37,572 nucleotides of DNA from a virus. This document shows positions 1 through 6,660 of the stretch, piece by piece (within the stretch, counting starts at the first letter, position 1; each line of letters begins with the position of its first letter). Below the pieces are notes generated by a model that did not search any database, was not told where the DNA came from, and saw nothing but the letters and a program-made list of their open reading frames with translations. Where the stretch lies: IMG/VR virus record IMGVR_UViG_3300009605_003067, positions 1 to 37,572 of that record; one strand, 5' to 3'. The position numbers and the translations under genes were made by a program.

Positions 1-1
1 C

Positions 2-202
2 GGGAACACCCTCACGATTACCTGTCAGGATGTGACCTCGACAGACACTGTGCATTGGCTCGTCGTCGCTGACCGCTATGACGACCACATGCAACCACCG
101 CGCATGGAGATTGACGAGGCGACGGGTCGTCCATTGGTGGAACGACTCCAGCCTGATGATGTGAGCGACCATGACCCAGAGGAGGATGATGATGGCGAAT
201 GA
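2..202 (+). CDS. C-terminal end of a tail/fibre-like structural protein (partial)
   Basis: An open frame enters from the left edge and stops at 200-202, giving 66 residues of a C-terminus. The first half has alternating hydrophobic and Thr/Ser residues followed by HWLVVADRYDDHM, which resembles the last beta-strand of many phage fibre or tail-tip proteins (a ...VdWLVVAER... ending). The rest is an acidic tail ending DPEEDDDGE. The stop codon overlaps the next gene (ATG at 192). Family and role are inferred from this ending and from the position just ahead of the lysis genes. Confidence 0.6.
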   Translation, partial: GNTLTITCQDVTSTDTVHWLVVADRYDDHMQPPRMEIDEATGRPLVERLQPDDVSDHDPEEDDDGE

Positions 203-410
203 GCAGCAACCAGCAGATGGACTTCCGCAGATCAGCATCGACGACCTGTTGAAGATGATTGGCGACAGGGACGTGACGATTCAACGGCAAGGAATACTGA
301 TCGCACAACAGCACGCACGACTGGCAGAATTGGACAAGGGCAACGGCAAGGCCAGTGACGTGACCGCAACGGCGTTCGATACCAGCACACTGACCGGTGT
401 GGCGCAGTGA
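192..410 (+). CDS. Small coiled-coil protein, function unknown
   Basis: This frame encodes 72 residues from ATG 192, which sits a few bases after AGAGGAGG; in-frame ATGs at 186 and 189 and an upstream one at 171 are less well placed. The middle (DDLLKMIGDRDVTIQRQGILIAQQHARLAELDK) is a heptad-like amphipathic helix, and the C-terminus is a Ser/Thr-rich tail. Small proteins of this build often follow phage tail fibre genes, but I recognise no family. It overlaps both neighbours by a few bases, so it is probably translationally coupled. Confidence 0.6.
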   Translation: MANEQQPADGLPQISIDDLLKMIGDRDVTIQRQGILIAQQHARLAELDKGNGKASDVTATAFDTSTLTGVAQ

Positions 411-1828
411 CTCGTGTGCTCGCGATCCTGCGATGGCTGGTGTCTGTGCTTGGAGGGAAGGGTGCGGCGAGTCTCCCGGTGACGACTGACCCGTCACCGT
501 CGACAGACTCCTGCCCTGTCGTCGCTGTGCCCGACCCTCCCTCTCTCCCTGACCCAACACCGACACCAGAACCACCACCAGACCCGCCTGTTGTCGCTGT
601 ACGCCACGATCTACCAGTGCTGTGTGTGCAACATCACTCGCCGTTCTTTCACACGCCTGACGGTGCTGTGGTCGACTACCGAGAATCAACAGCGATGGGT
701 CTGTACCGTCTTTGGCTAGACGATGACCGCACACGAGTTGATGCCTTGCTGTCGTATTTCAAGCGTCGGAAGATCAACGCGATCCGACCGCTGTTCAACC
801 TGACCTCGACGTACTGGATGGACAAAGGTCGACAGAACTCGCACGTGGATGACGGTGATCATTTCTGGGGGCAGTTGGTGGGGTTCATCAATCACTGCGC
901 CTCGTTTGGTATCTATACCAGATGCTGTCTGTTCGGTGGCATTGAACGATTCGTCGGACGCGAACTGGACTGGACGAGACGACCGGACGTTGTTAGTCGC
1001 CATCCTGATGTCATCGCCAAGATGCACGCCTATACCGAGCAGTTCGTTGGGACAACCCGCGACCTACCGTCGGTGCTGTATGAGGTGGCGAATGAACCAA
1101 GCCAAATTGGATTTGGCTACGACAGTGATGTGGTGAAAGCACTAGGGAAGCGTATCAAGACGTTGGCACCGAACCGCTTGATGAATTTTGGCGCAGCCTG
1201 TGATGAGGACAACACCTTTTACTGCGACCAGCCAGCCGACTTCTTCGACGAGCATCTTAGGAGAATGCGGGACTGGGATTATCTGGCGTCGTGCAAGCGA
1301 CTCATTGAACACACGGCTGTCGACTACGCGACAAATCGCATGCCGTTTATCAGTGGCGAGTGGATGAATCTTGGCAACATCACCAGAGCGGGAGGCCGAC
1401 TGGCTGACGGGACACCCAGTACCGCAACAGCGTTCTGTTCCGCTGCGATGCTGAGACTCAAGCGGTCGATTCCGACGTTCCATGCACATGGGCTGTTGTC
1501 GTGTGACGTACCAGATGGTGCGACTGATGAGGCGCTGGTCGCATGGTCGCGTGCGCTTGATCTGATTCCGATGACGTTTCCCGGTCGTGGCATCAACGGT
1601 CACTGGACACAGTCGCCGTTCGACAAGGACATCTTTCCGCGCACGGACGAAGGCACAGACGCATGGTATGGACCAGTAAGAATCTTCGGACTTGATGGGG
1701 ATGAAGGCTACATCGGTGTCTCGATACGCGAACCAAAGGACTACAACCTTGTCGGCGACAAGCGACCGATTCAGACGCTGCATCTGGAACAATGGGGTGA
1801 GTGGCAGAGCCGGATCATGAAAGCATGA
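407..1828 (+). CDS. Clan GH-A-like glycoside hydrolase (TIM-barrel) with proline-rich N-terminal linker
   Basis: This is a 473-residue protein starting at a GTG that overlaps the previous stop (GTGA). Residues 1-25 form a hydrophobic/basic segment, about 26-65 a Pro/Asp/Thr linker, and the rest looks like a cellulase-type (beta/alpha)8 barrel. VLYEVANEPS carries the expected acid/base Glu (E230) after strand 4, and PFISGEWMN carries a candidate nucleophile (E318) near strand 7, a spacing typical of clan GH-A families such as GH5. Its place after a fibre-like gene suggests a virion-borne or released enzyme that cuts a surface polysaccharide. The N-terminal segment could be a signal or an assembly tag. 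The substrate cannot be told. Confidence 0.72.
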   Translation: MTRVLAILRWLVSVLGGKGAASLPVTTDPSPSTDSCPVVAVPDPPSLPDPTPTPEPPPDPPVVAVRHDLPVLCVQHHSPFFHTPDGAVVDYRESTAMGLYRLWLDDDRTRVDALLSYFKRRKINAIRPLFNLTSTYWMDKGRQNSHVDDGDHFWGQLVGFINHCASFGIYTRCCLFGGIERFVGRELDWTRRPDVVSRHPDVIAKMHAYTEQFVGTTRDLPSVLYEVANEPSQIGFGYDSDVVKALGKRIKTLAPNRLMNFGAACDEDNTFYCDQPADFFDEHLRRMRDWDYLASCKRLIEHTAVDYATNRMPFISGEWMNLGNITRAGGRLADGTPSTATAFCSAAMLRLKRSIPTFHAHGLLSCDVPDGATDEALVAWSRALDLIPMTFPGRGINGHWTQSPFDKDIFPRTDEGTDAWYGPVRIFGLDGDEGYIGVSIREPKDYNLVGDKRPIQTLHLEQWGEWQSRIMKA

Positions 1829-2184
1829 CCAGCGATGGTATTACATGGCGCTTTCCCATGCGATCCTGTCGGGTTTATGACGCGGACACGCTGATGGAGA
1901 TGGCTCTCGACCTCGGGTTCGGTGTGTCTATCGTTGTAACTGGTCGACTGTTTGGAATCAATGCGCCTGAGGTGCGGGGAACGCAACGGGCGCGAGGCGT
2001 TAAGGCGCGTGACTGGTTACAGGCAAGATTGGACATCGCTAAAACCATCATCGTGGAAACGCAACCTTCGGACGACAGACAAGTGGGCAAGTATGGACGG
2101 TGGCTCGTAACCATCTGGGCAGACAACGAAAACATAAACGAAGCATTGGTGAGACATGGGTATGCCAGAGCAGCCAACTATTAA
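1825..2184 (+). CDS. Staphylococcal-nuclease-like (TNase/SNc) domain protein
   Basis: The protein has 119 residues from ATG 1825, which overlaps the upstream TGA as ATGA; a GTG at 1801 is a less likely start. The order VYDADTL, VTGRLFGINAPEV, KARDWLQARL, KYGRWLVTIW, INEALVRHGYAR matches the SNase OB-fold: D in the first motif for metal binding, R in the RLFGINAPE strand, and the C-terminal LVRHGYAR helix. SNase domains are calcium-dependent phosphodiesterases acting on DNA or RNA. The usual second catalytic Glu-Arg pair is only partly evident, so activity is uncertain. No signal peptide is seen, which points to use inside the infected cell or in the particle. Confidence 0.75.
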   Translation: MTSDGITWRFPMRSCRVYDADTLMEMALDLGFGVSIVVTGRLFGINAPEVRGTQRARGVKARDWLQARLDIAKTIIVETQPSDDRQVGKYGRWLVTIWADNENINEALVRHGYARAANY

Positions 2185-2446
2185 GTACATGCAGAAAAAG
2201 GTGGTCGTCAGGAATCTGCAGGAGCTGGCTGACTTGCTGGACTTGCCTGAACCTAAACGCACACCTGTAAACCCTGCAACGGTTGCATCGGCTCAGATAG
2301 GAATGTTTGAGGATGTCGACAACGAACGGAGACTGGACAGAGATGAAACGGTTGGTACTCGCCAGAATGGACGAGTATCAACACAAGCTAGAGGGTCTCG
2401 ACGACAAGGTGGCCGAGATCAATACTCGACTGGCGGTGCTGGCTGA
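2162..2446 (+). CDS. Small unknown protein, long overlap with next gene
   Basis: ATG 2162 (or 2156) opens a frame of about 94 residues. The first 60 look natural (MPEQPTIKYMQKK, then a Leu-rich RNLQELADLLDLPEP). The last 35 are Arg/Gly-rich and lie out of frame over the next gene from 2313 onward. Either the two genes really share about 130 bases, or the true end is nearer and a frame error extends it. It overlaps the nuclease gene by about 23 bases. No known family. Confidence 0.45.
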   Translation: MPEQPTIKYMQKKVVVRNLQELADLLDLPEPKRTPVNPATVASAQIGMFEDVDNERRLDRDETVGTRQNGRVSTQARGSRRQGGRDQYSTGGAG

Positions 2447-2567
2447 TCGGGAGATACGCGAATTGGCGATGGCGAAGTCGACGTCCATGAAAGTCGCGGC
2501 GACGATCGGCACGGTCGTGTCGGCGGTTGTTGCTGGACTGGTTGGAGTCTTCGGCGCAGGAGAATGA
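2313..2567 (+). CDS. Holin-like protein: coiled coil plus C-terminal membrane segment
   Basis: From ATG 2313 the product is 84 residues; ATG 2343 is an alternative start giving 74. The first part is an amphipathic coiled coil (VLARMDEYQHKLEGLDDKV, then INTRLAVL). A Gly/Val/Ala-rich membrane helix (VAATIGTVVSAVVAGLVGVFG) ends the protein. This is the plan of XhlA-type and related small phage holin-associated proteins. Its place two genes before an endolysin supports a lysis role. The membrane topology is predicted by eye only. Confidence 0.6.
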   Translation: MSTTNGDWTEMKRLVLARMDEYQHKLEGLDDKVAEINTRLAVLADREIRELAMAKSTSMKVAATIGTVVSAVVAGLVGVFGAGE

Positions 2568-2568
2568 C

Positions 2569-2883
2569 ATGCCTGAAATGGTGACAGTGGTTTCAAGCGG
2601 CGTGATGGTTGTGGCAGTGTTCATCGTGTGTGGGTTTGCGTGGCTGCATGTTGAGGCACAAGAGCGTGTGCCCATCTTGCGTTGTTTCCACGGCGGCGAG
2701 GTTGTGGTGTCTGTCCCAATACCAGCACCGCCAGACTTCCGTGTCCAGATGTCTGCCGGATCAGTCACGTCGGCAGAGTGGACATTGGCAAACGGTCAGA
2801 GACAAGTGCTCGCCTCGACTGCGCCGTGTGTCTATCTGGTCACGTCTCCAGTGCCGGGATCAACGGGAGCAGGAAACGAGTGA
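2569..2883 (+). CDS. Small membrane protein in the lysis group
   Basis: ATG 2569 follows AGGAGA at a good distance, giving 104 residues. Residues 4-25 (VTVVSSGVMVVAVFIVCGFAWL) form one membrane helix. The remainder is a soluble domain with two Cys, VVVSVPIPAPP, and a Ser/Thr-rich end. The single N-terminal anchor with an exported domain would suit a spanin-like or accessory lysis role, but no lipobox or spanin motif is visible. The stop overlaps the endolysin GTG start (GTGA at 2880-2883), a sign of coupled translation. Confidence 0.6.
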   Translation: MPEMVTVVSSGVMVVAVFIVCGFAWLHVEAQERVPILRCFHGGEVVVSVPIPAPPDFRVQMSAGSVTSAEWTLANGQRQVLASTAPCVYLVTSPVPGSTGAGNE

Positions 2884-3386
2884 CGGTTGACGACATCCTT
2901 GAGGCAGTACTGGACCGTGAAGGATGGCCAGAGTATACCGAGCACCCCAACGACAGGGGTGGTCCCACGAAAGGTGGCATCACACTTCGGACATTGGAGT
3001 CATGGCGTCAGCGGCGATGCACCCGTGCGGAGCTCAAGAGGTTAAGCAAGGGTGAAGCCCTATCGATTTTAACCAGACGGTATGTCGAGACGAACGGCAT
3101 ACACACACTCTCGGACCTTGACCTTCGGACGCAGGTCATTGATAACTCGGTGCTCTCCGGTCCGGTGTTGTCCGTGAAGGATTTACAAAAGGTGTTAAGC
3201 GTTTCGGTCGATGGCATCATCGGGCCAAAGACGTTGGCAGCCGTTGAGAAGGTCACGCCTGTGATAGCAAGTCGGCAGTTGGCCGTTGAGCGTTCGCTCC
3301 GTTTGGCACGGCACGTTTCCAAGCACCCAGACCAAGTTGTGTTCCTTGTTGGCTGGCTTCGCCGTTGCCTGTCCTTTGTTACCTAA
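2880..3386 (+). CDS. Endolysin, GH108 muramidase with C-terminal peptidoglycan-binding domain
   Basis: GTG 2880 gives 168 residues; the frame is open further upstream but that part shadows the previous gene. The N-terminus fits glycoside hydrolase family 108: ILEAVLDREG with catalytic E14, then PNDRGGPTKGGIT, the family's DPxDxGGxTxxGIT signature. The second half (SVKDLQKVLSVSVDGIIGPKTLAAV) matches the PG_binding_3 domain that follows GH108 in phage lysozymes. It would cut glycan strands of peptidoglycan at the end of infection. There is no signal peptide, so export should depend on the holin-like proteins just upstream. It closes this gene block. Confidence 0.88.
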   Translation: MTVDDILEAVLDREGWPEYTEHPNDRGGPTKGGITLRTLESWRQRRCTRAELKRLSKGEALSILTRRYVETNGIHTLSDLDLRTQVIDNSVLSGPVLSVKDLQKVLSVSVDGIIGPKTLAAVEKVTPVIASRQLAVERSLRLARHVSKHPDQVVFLVGWLRRCLSFVT

Positions 3387-3696
3387 CCTAACCGACACCT
3401 ACCCAACCATTCCCTTCCCGTTCCCAACCAAAACCTAAACGCCTAAGACGTTCCTGACCAGAGACTCGGGCCAACGTTCCACAGGCTCTCGACCATCCGT
3501 TTTTGTCGGGTCAAGACAGACGCATGCCCCAACTTTTTTGGTGCCCCTTCATATCGTCAACGTTTACAGGGGTGTTTTCGACCAGATAATTCTCGCCCTC
3601 CCTGTTCAGCGTATGAGAAAAGATGGGATAATTATGTTGTTGTTGTTGTTTGAAACCAACAGCAAACGAGAGTTCTTTAACAACTGAATAACGTTT
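3387..3696 (+). other. Non-coding stretch between endolysin and structured RNA
   Basis: No credible gene is present. The first part is rich in C and A with repeated cc-aacc steps. A (TTG)5 microsatellite lies near 3634-3651. A weak promoter-like pair, TTCAGC 3605-3610 and GATAAT 3627-3632 with a 16-base spacer, precedes the folded RNA region and could drive it on the + strand. This is a guess from consensus only. Confidence 0.4.
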
Positions 3697-4440
3697 CATC
3701 TCTGGGGCGCGAGCTTCGCAGCCACGACCGACTCAGAGTAGCGGGGCGACAGCCTTCGAAAGCGGGACCCGCGCTAACGTTCTAAATGTCAGCAGTTCGG
3801 TGGCAGCGAAGATCTCTGTCCCTGCCCCGCAGTTGAACGACAACTCGCCTCGGCTCTTGTCGACCTCGACACTGCCCTAACGCTGGGTCGCTCCCTGACA
3901 GGATGCACCTACGCCACAAAGCAGAAACGCGGAACGCACAACATGTTGGTAACTCCAACGAACTGCTGGCGAGTCTAAGCCGGAGGACAATAAACGTCTG
4001 GCAAACATAGCAAGTTGGCAACCTCGCCACACGAGGTTCATCAGTAGCGAAACAGCAAGGTGAAAGCTAACGTCCCGGCCCCGTCCGAGGAAGAACAGAC
4101 TCGGGCGACCGGCGACCCTCGTTGCTTGCGTTCCATCATTCTTATAGTGCGATACGCGCCAAGCGGTTCATGCACTAGAGCGAGGATGACTGGAACGGGC
4201 AACGTTGAGACTGAGGAACCCACGATGGACTTTGTGCGAAAGCGAGGTAACTGCCCTGACCGAGACAATCGGTCCGGACGCACGGCTGAGGAACTCTAAC
4301 GAGTGAAGGCAGCGGGGGCACCCCACCGGGGGGCGAGAGTAAGACCAGCGCGGGCAGTGACACCCACGGCTATGCTCCGACTGTTGTTCGGGCGTTCCGC
4401 TTCTGCGGAGCGTCCTCTAGAGCATTCGGCTCTACTCGGA
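3697..4440 (+). ncRNA. Candidate giant structured non-coding RNA (GOLLD/ROOL-like)
   Basis: About 740 bases lack any convincing reading frame but are full of complementary segments. Perfect or near-perfect helices include 3790-3799 with 3959-3968 (10 bp, long-range), 4021-4026/4032-4037, 4082-4089/4100-4107 (one G-U), a rod at 4120-4125/4199-4204 plus 4129-4135/4191-4197 plus 4145-4150/4172-4177, 4250-4256/4352-4358 (7 bp long-range) enclosing 4258-4263/4269-4274, 4393-4400/4405-4412 and 4418-4423/4429-4434. GNRA-like GCGAAAGC at 4236-4243 favours the + strand. Size, phage setting and multi-helix design resemble the GOLLD and ROOL classes; membership is inference. Exact ends are unknown. Confidence 0.7.
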
Positions 4441-4469
4441 AACATCACCGTTCTTCAAAGGAGAACACA

Positions 4470-4856
4470 ATGAATTGGATCAGACCAAATACCCGACTCG
4501 CCATCTATTTAAGAGATGGCCTCGCTTGTGCATGGTGCGGACAGTCTGTTGAGGACGGCGCACAGTTGACGTTGGATCATTGCAAGCCCAGAAGCAAGGG
4601 TGGCAGCAACTTGCCCACCAACCTCGTGACTTCCTGTTTCAAGTGCAACACCAGTCGCGGCACTCGTTCGATCAAGGCGTTCAGCATGGTCGTTGCGGAT
4701 TACGTTGACCACGGGGTTGACGTAAAGGACATCCAAGCCCACATCGCTTCCTGCCGTCGTCGCAGTCTGAAGACCTACAAGGCTGAAGCCAAGGCGCTGA
4801 TGAACCGTCGGGGCAAGGCTGGAACAAAGATGGCATCGGCGCTTGCTGGAATGTAA
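4470..4856 (+). CDS. HNH endonuclease
   Basis: ATG 4470 follows AAAGGAGA, giving 128 residues. The zinc-ribbon HNH core is complete: CAWC at residues 20-23, LDHCKPRSKGGSN with the catalytic D36-H37, and SCFKCN (C56, C59) followed by TSRGTR. The C-terminus is basic (RRRSLKTYKAEAKALMNRRGKAG) and could bind nucleic acid. Such small HNH proteins are homing endonucleases or nicking enzymes for phage recombination and packaging. It sits directly after the structured RNA and may share its transcript. It is far too short to be an IscB/IsrB RNA-guided nuclease. Confidence 0.85.
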   Translation: MNWIRPNTRLAIYLRDGLACAWCGQSVEDGAQLTLDHCKPRSKGGSNLPTNLVTSCFKCNTSRGTRSIKAFSMVVADYVDHGVDVKDIQAHIASCRRRSLKTYKAEAKALMNRRGKAGTKMASALAGM

Positions 4857-4869
4857 AACCTCTCAGCTT

Positions 4870-4881
4870 GGAGGGGTGACG
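4870..4881 (+). repeat. Recurring intergenic 12-mer GGAGGGGTGACG, copy 1
   Basis: This exact 12-mer recurs at 5855-5866, 11199-11210 and 18415-18426, with a one-base variant at 8796-8807. Here it lies between the HNH stop and the next gene, just before the palindrome at 4886. Its function is unknown. The GTG inside is too close to the GGAGG to be a good start codon. Confidence 0.7.
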
Positions 4882-4885
4882 AACT

Positions 4886-4899
4886 GTTAATCAATTAAC
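4886..4899 (+). promoter_or_regulatory. Palindromic operator-like site GTTAATCAATTAAC
   Basis: GTTAAT-CA-ATTAAC is an inverted repeat 15 bases upstream of the ATG at 4914. Its exact reverse complement occurs at 28255-28268 next to a probable promoter, so the two are likely binding sites for one regulator. No clear -10 box lies beside this copy. Confidence 0.55.
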
Positions 4900-4913
4900 C
4901 GAAGGACAAAACA

Positions 4914-5240
4914 ATGGCAGAACTAAGCGCAGCAGAAAAGCGATGGATGGACGGCGGACGCGAAATGAAAGTGACAGTAAGAAAGTTAAGCAAACGAATG
5001 AGCGATACCAGCACCGAGCCTTGCGGTTGGGGAAGACGGGGCAACGGTTACACGCAAGCGGCAACGTGGGCGCTGCTAGTAGACGGGGAGCATGTAGCAA
5101 CGACAAGCAGTAACGGAGATTTTTGGGTGATCAGTACTCCGACAGGCAGGCTGTTGGCTGGGGTGCAGAACAAGCAAGCGGCTGTGCAGTGGGTGCAAAA
5201 CAAGAAGTGCTACCTACTACGCCTACATTTCTACGCATGA
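4914..5240 (+). CDS. Hypothetical protein
   Basis: ATG 4914 follows GAAGGA and gives 108 residues. The N-terminus is basic (EKRWMDGGREMKVTVRKLSKRM). The core WALLVDGEHVATTSSNGDFWVI reads as beta-strands, and TGRLLAGVQNKQAAVQWVQNKK as a helix, so it is probably a small soluble alpha/beta protein. No family is recognised. It stands alone between structured intergenic leaders, and may be controlled by the palindrome at 4886-4899. Confidence 0.6.
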   Translation: MAELSAAEKRWMDGGREMKVTVRKLSKRMSDTSTEPCGWGRRGNGYTQAATWALLVDGEHVATTSSNGDFWVISTPTGRLLAGVQNKQAAVQWVQNKKCYLLRLHFYA

Positions 5241-5267
5241 TGTTTCAGTAGGTAAACGTTGCTCGGG

Positions 5268-5338
5268 CAGTGGAGCGTTTAACGTTCCACTGTCTCATGG
5301 AACGCTTACGTTCCCACCCATGCAGCCAAGGCGCTGCA
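5268..5338 (+). promoter_or_regulatory. Three tandem stem-loops in the leader of the next gene
   Basis: The first hairpin spans 5268-5292 (CAGTGGA paired with TCCACTG and continuing inward for about 11 bp). The second is 5299-5314 (GGAACG-CTTA-CGTTCC). The third is 5321-5338 (TGCAGC paired with GCTGCA). They fill the gap between two genes and end 16 bases before the ATG at 5355. There is no T-tract, so a leader RNA structure or processing site is more likely than a terminator. Confidence 0.55.
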
Positions 5339-5354
5339 ATAAAGGACAGACATC

Positions 5355-5843
5355 ATGATCGATCATATTAGCTCCAGACAGATCACTTGGAACATCAATG
5401 TCACGGCAATCAGGACAAACGGTTCACCAGTTACTCAGCAGTTCATGTTGCGGTTTGGCGATGAGGCTGTGGTCGAGGCGACGATTGACGCAATTACATC
5501 GACGCTCACCCACTGGACGAACGACACCCACTTGGGTGGCGTTGTTCGATTCTTCGTGAACCTGACCGACCGTCGTTTCAACAACAGCGAAACGTTGGAG
5601 TTCAGCGACGTGGCTGGTGTGCGTTTGTATTTGAAAGAGTACGACGACAGCAAGGTGGTGATTGAATCAACGGGTGTGATGGCAGTGTGGACCGTCGTCG
5701 AAGCCCCGAAGCCTCCGGTCAGACTGACCTCGGACATCAAGTCACCGCACGGATTCAAGGTCACGGAACCCCTCATTGTCCTGTGTGACGTATGCGGTTA
5801 CGACATTGAAGGGGACGACCCAGCCTTTGCATGTAACTGTTGA
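5355..5843 (+). CDS. Hypothetical protein with C-terminal zinc knuckle
   Basis: ATG 5355 follows AAAGGACAG and gives 162 residues. Most of the protein reads as alternating beta-strands and one helix (DEAVVEATIDAITSTLTHW). The last 25 residues hold CDVCGYDIEGDDPAFACNC, a CxxC...CxC set that should bind zinc. No family is recognised. The many polar strands and the acidic zinc tail suggest a small regulatory or adaptor protein. It is preceded by three hairpins in its leader and followed by another strong hairpin. Confidence 0.65.
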   Translation: MIDHISSRQITWNINVTAIRTNGSPVTQQFMLRFGDEAVVEATIDAITSTLTHWTNDTHLGGVVRFFVNLTDRRFNNSETLEFSDVAGVRLYLKEYDDSKVVIESTGVMAVWTVVEAPKPPVRLTSDIKSPHGFKVTEPLIVLCDVCGYDIEGDDPAFACNC

Positions 5844-5854
5844 TCGCATAAAAC

Positions 5855-5866
5855 GGAGGGGTGACG
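5855..5866 (+). repeat. Recurring 12-mer GGAGGGGTGACG, copy 2
   Basis: Exact copy of the 12-mer at 4870, placed 11 bases after a gene stop and upstream of the strong hairpin at 5900-5945. Confidence 0.7.
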
Positions 5867-5899
5867 GTGAAACGTTGAGGCTACGCGCGCGGTACGTAC

Positions 5900-5945
5900 G
5901 TACGTACAAGAGGAGAACGCACCAAGCGTTCTTCTCCGTACGTAC
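5900..5945 (+). promoter_or_regulatory. Long stem-loop between genes
   Basis: GTACGTAC 5900-5907 pairs with 5938-5945, and GAGGAGAACGC 5910-5920 pairs with 5926-5936 (one G-U). The result is a 19-bp stem with a small internal loop and a five-base loop. The flank contains further TACG repeats (5892-5907). A loose TTCCTTTTATTT run follows, so it may act as a weak terminator or an RNase III-type processing site. Confidence 0.6.
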
Positions 5946-5980
5946 TTCCTTTTATTTGAAAACCATGAGGAGATTCCAGA

Positions 5981-6541
5981 ATGACCAAGAACTACATCAC
6001 CCATTACCCGAAGCCTTACGAACTGATTGCCGCTGCCATTGAGTATGCAGAGGAGCACCTTGACGACAGCACGTTTCGGCATTCAATGCGTATCGGTGTT
6101 CTCGCATCTGGCGCTGGCGACAGCATCGGACGCGGCGTCGAGGCTATGGTGGTCGGTATTCTTCACGATGTCCTTGAGGACTGGGACCCAATTCTTCTTG
6201 GTAGGAAATCGCAAATGCGGTCGTGGCGACCGTCCAGTGACGTGGAAGACATGCTGAAAGAGATGTCCAATCTGTTTGGACAGAACATTGTCGATACGGT
6301 GATCGTCCTCACTCGCCGTCAAGGGTCATGGTTTCCGTCTGGCGGTGAGACCTACTCTGAATACATCGGGCGCGTCTTGGAGTCTGAACTGGCGAGTGTG
6401 GTGAAGTGCTGCGACATCCAAGATCACCTCGCGGAAGAAAACGCCGCAACGTTGCTCCCGTCGCTTCGCCCTCGTTACGAGATAGCACTAGACCGGCTTC
6501 ATGAATCGCTGGACGCTCGATGGAATGAGGTGAACGTATGA
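5981..6541 (+). CDS. HD-domain phosphohydrolase (SpoT/Mesh1-like)
   Basis: ATG 5981 follows TGAGGAGA, giving 186 residues. The HD superfamily metal ligands are in order: H34 in STFRHSMRIG, H62-D63 in VGILHDVLED, and D145 in VVKCCDIQDHLA, which copies the vvKlaDl.dN motif of RelA/SpoT-type HD hydrolases. The length matches small alarmone hydrolases. It might remove ppGpp or another nucleotide during infection. Specificity cannot be read from sequence and other HD nucleotidases are possible. The stop overlaps the next start (ATGA). Confidence 0.75.
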   Translation: MTKNYITHYPKPYELIAAAIEYAEEHLDDSTFRHSMRIGVLASGAGDSIGRGVEAMVVGILHDVLEDWDPILLGRKSQMRSWRPSSDVEDMLKEMSNLFGQNIVDTVIVLTRRQGSWFPSGGETYSEYIGRVLESELASVVKCCDIQDHLAEENAATLLPSLRPRYEIALDRLHESLDARWNEVNV

Positions 6542-6660
6542 CAGATGAGTGGTTACGTGAGACGGAGATGTGGCTGGCGCTGTATTGCGCGGCAGCGGTG
6601 TTCTTGTTTGGTTGGTTACTGCAATTGCTTGGAGAGCTGTACGACGGAAGGAGGAAGTGA
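6538..6660 (+). CDS. Tiny single-pass membrane protein
   Basis: ATG 6538 overlaps the previous TGA and opens 40 codons. The peptide has an acidic N-terminus (MTDEWLRETE), one membrane helix (MWLALYCAAAVFLFGWLLQLL) and a basic end (YDGRRK), consistent with a C-terminus in the cytoplasm. A strong GGAAGGAGG for the next gene lies inside its last codons and the stop overlaps that start. The function is unknown; it could be a holin-like or host-membrane effector. Confidence 0.6.
   Translation: MTDEWLRETEMWLALYCAAAVFLFGWLLQLLGELYDGRRK

Noticed and set aside
849-1136. Extra + strand frame inside the glycoside hydrolase gene
   Set aside because: It is in another frame of a well-supported gene, lacks a ribosome binding site and has no domain.
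3697-4440. Group I intron with an HNH homing endonuclease
   Set aside because: No split gene flanks the region and I could not find the P7 core sequences of group I introns. Many helices do not match the ten-helix plan.
3697-4856. HEARO/omega RNA with an RNA-guided nuclease
   Set aside because: An HNH gene follows the structured RNA, but at 128 residues it lacks RuvC and bridge-helix parts of IscB/IsrB. The RNA is also much longer than known omega RNAs.
4876-4889. Tiny peptides starting at the GTG of the recurring 12-mer
   Set aside because: The GTG is one base from the GGAGG, too close for normal initiation, and the encoded peptides share no sequence after the second residue. Kept only as a testable side point.
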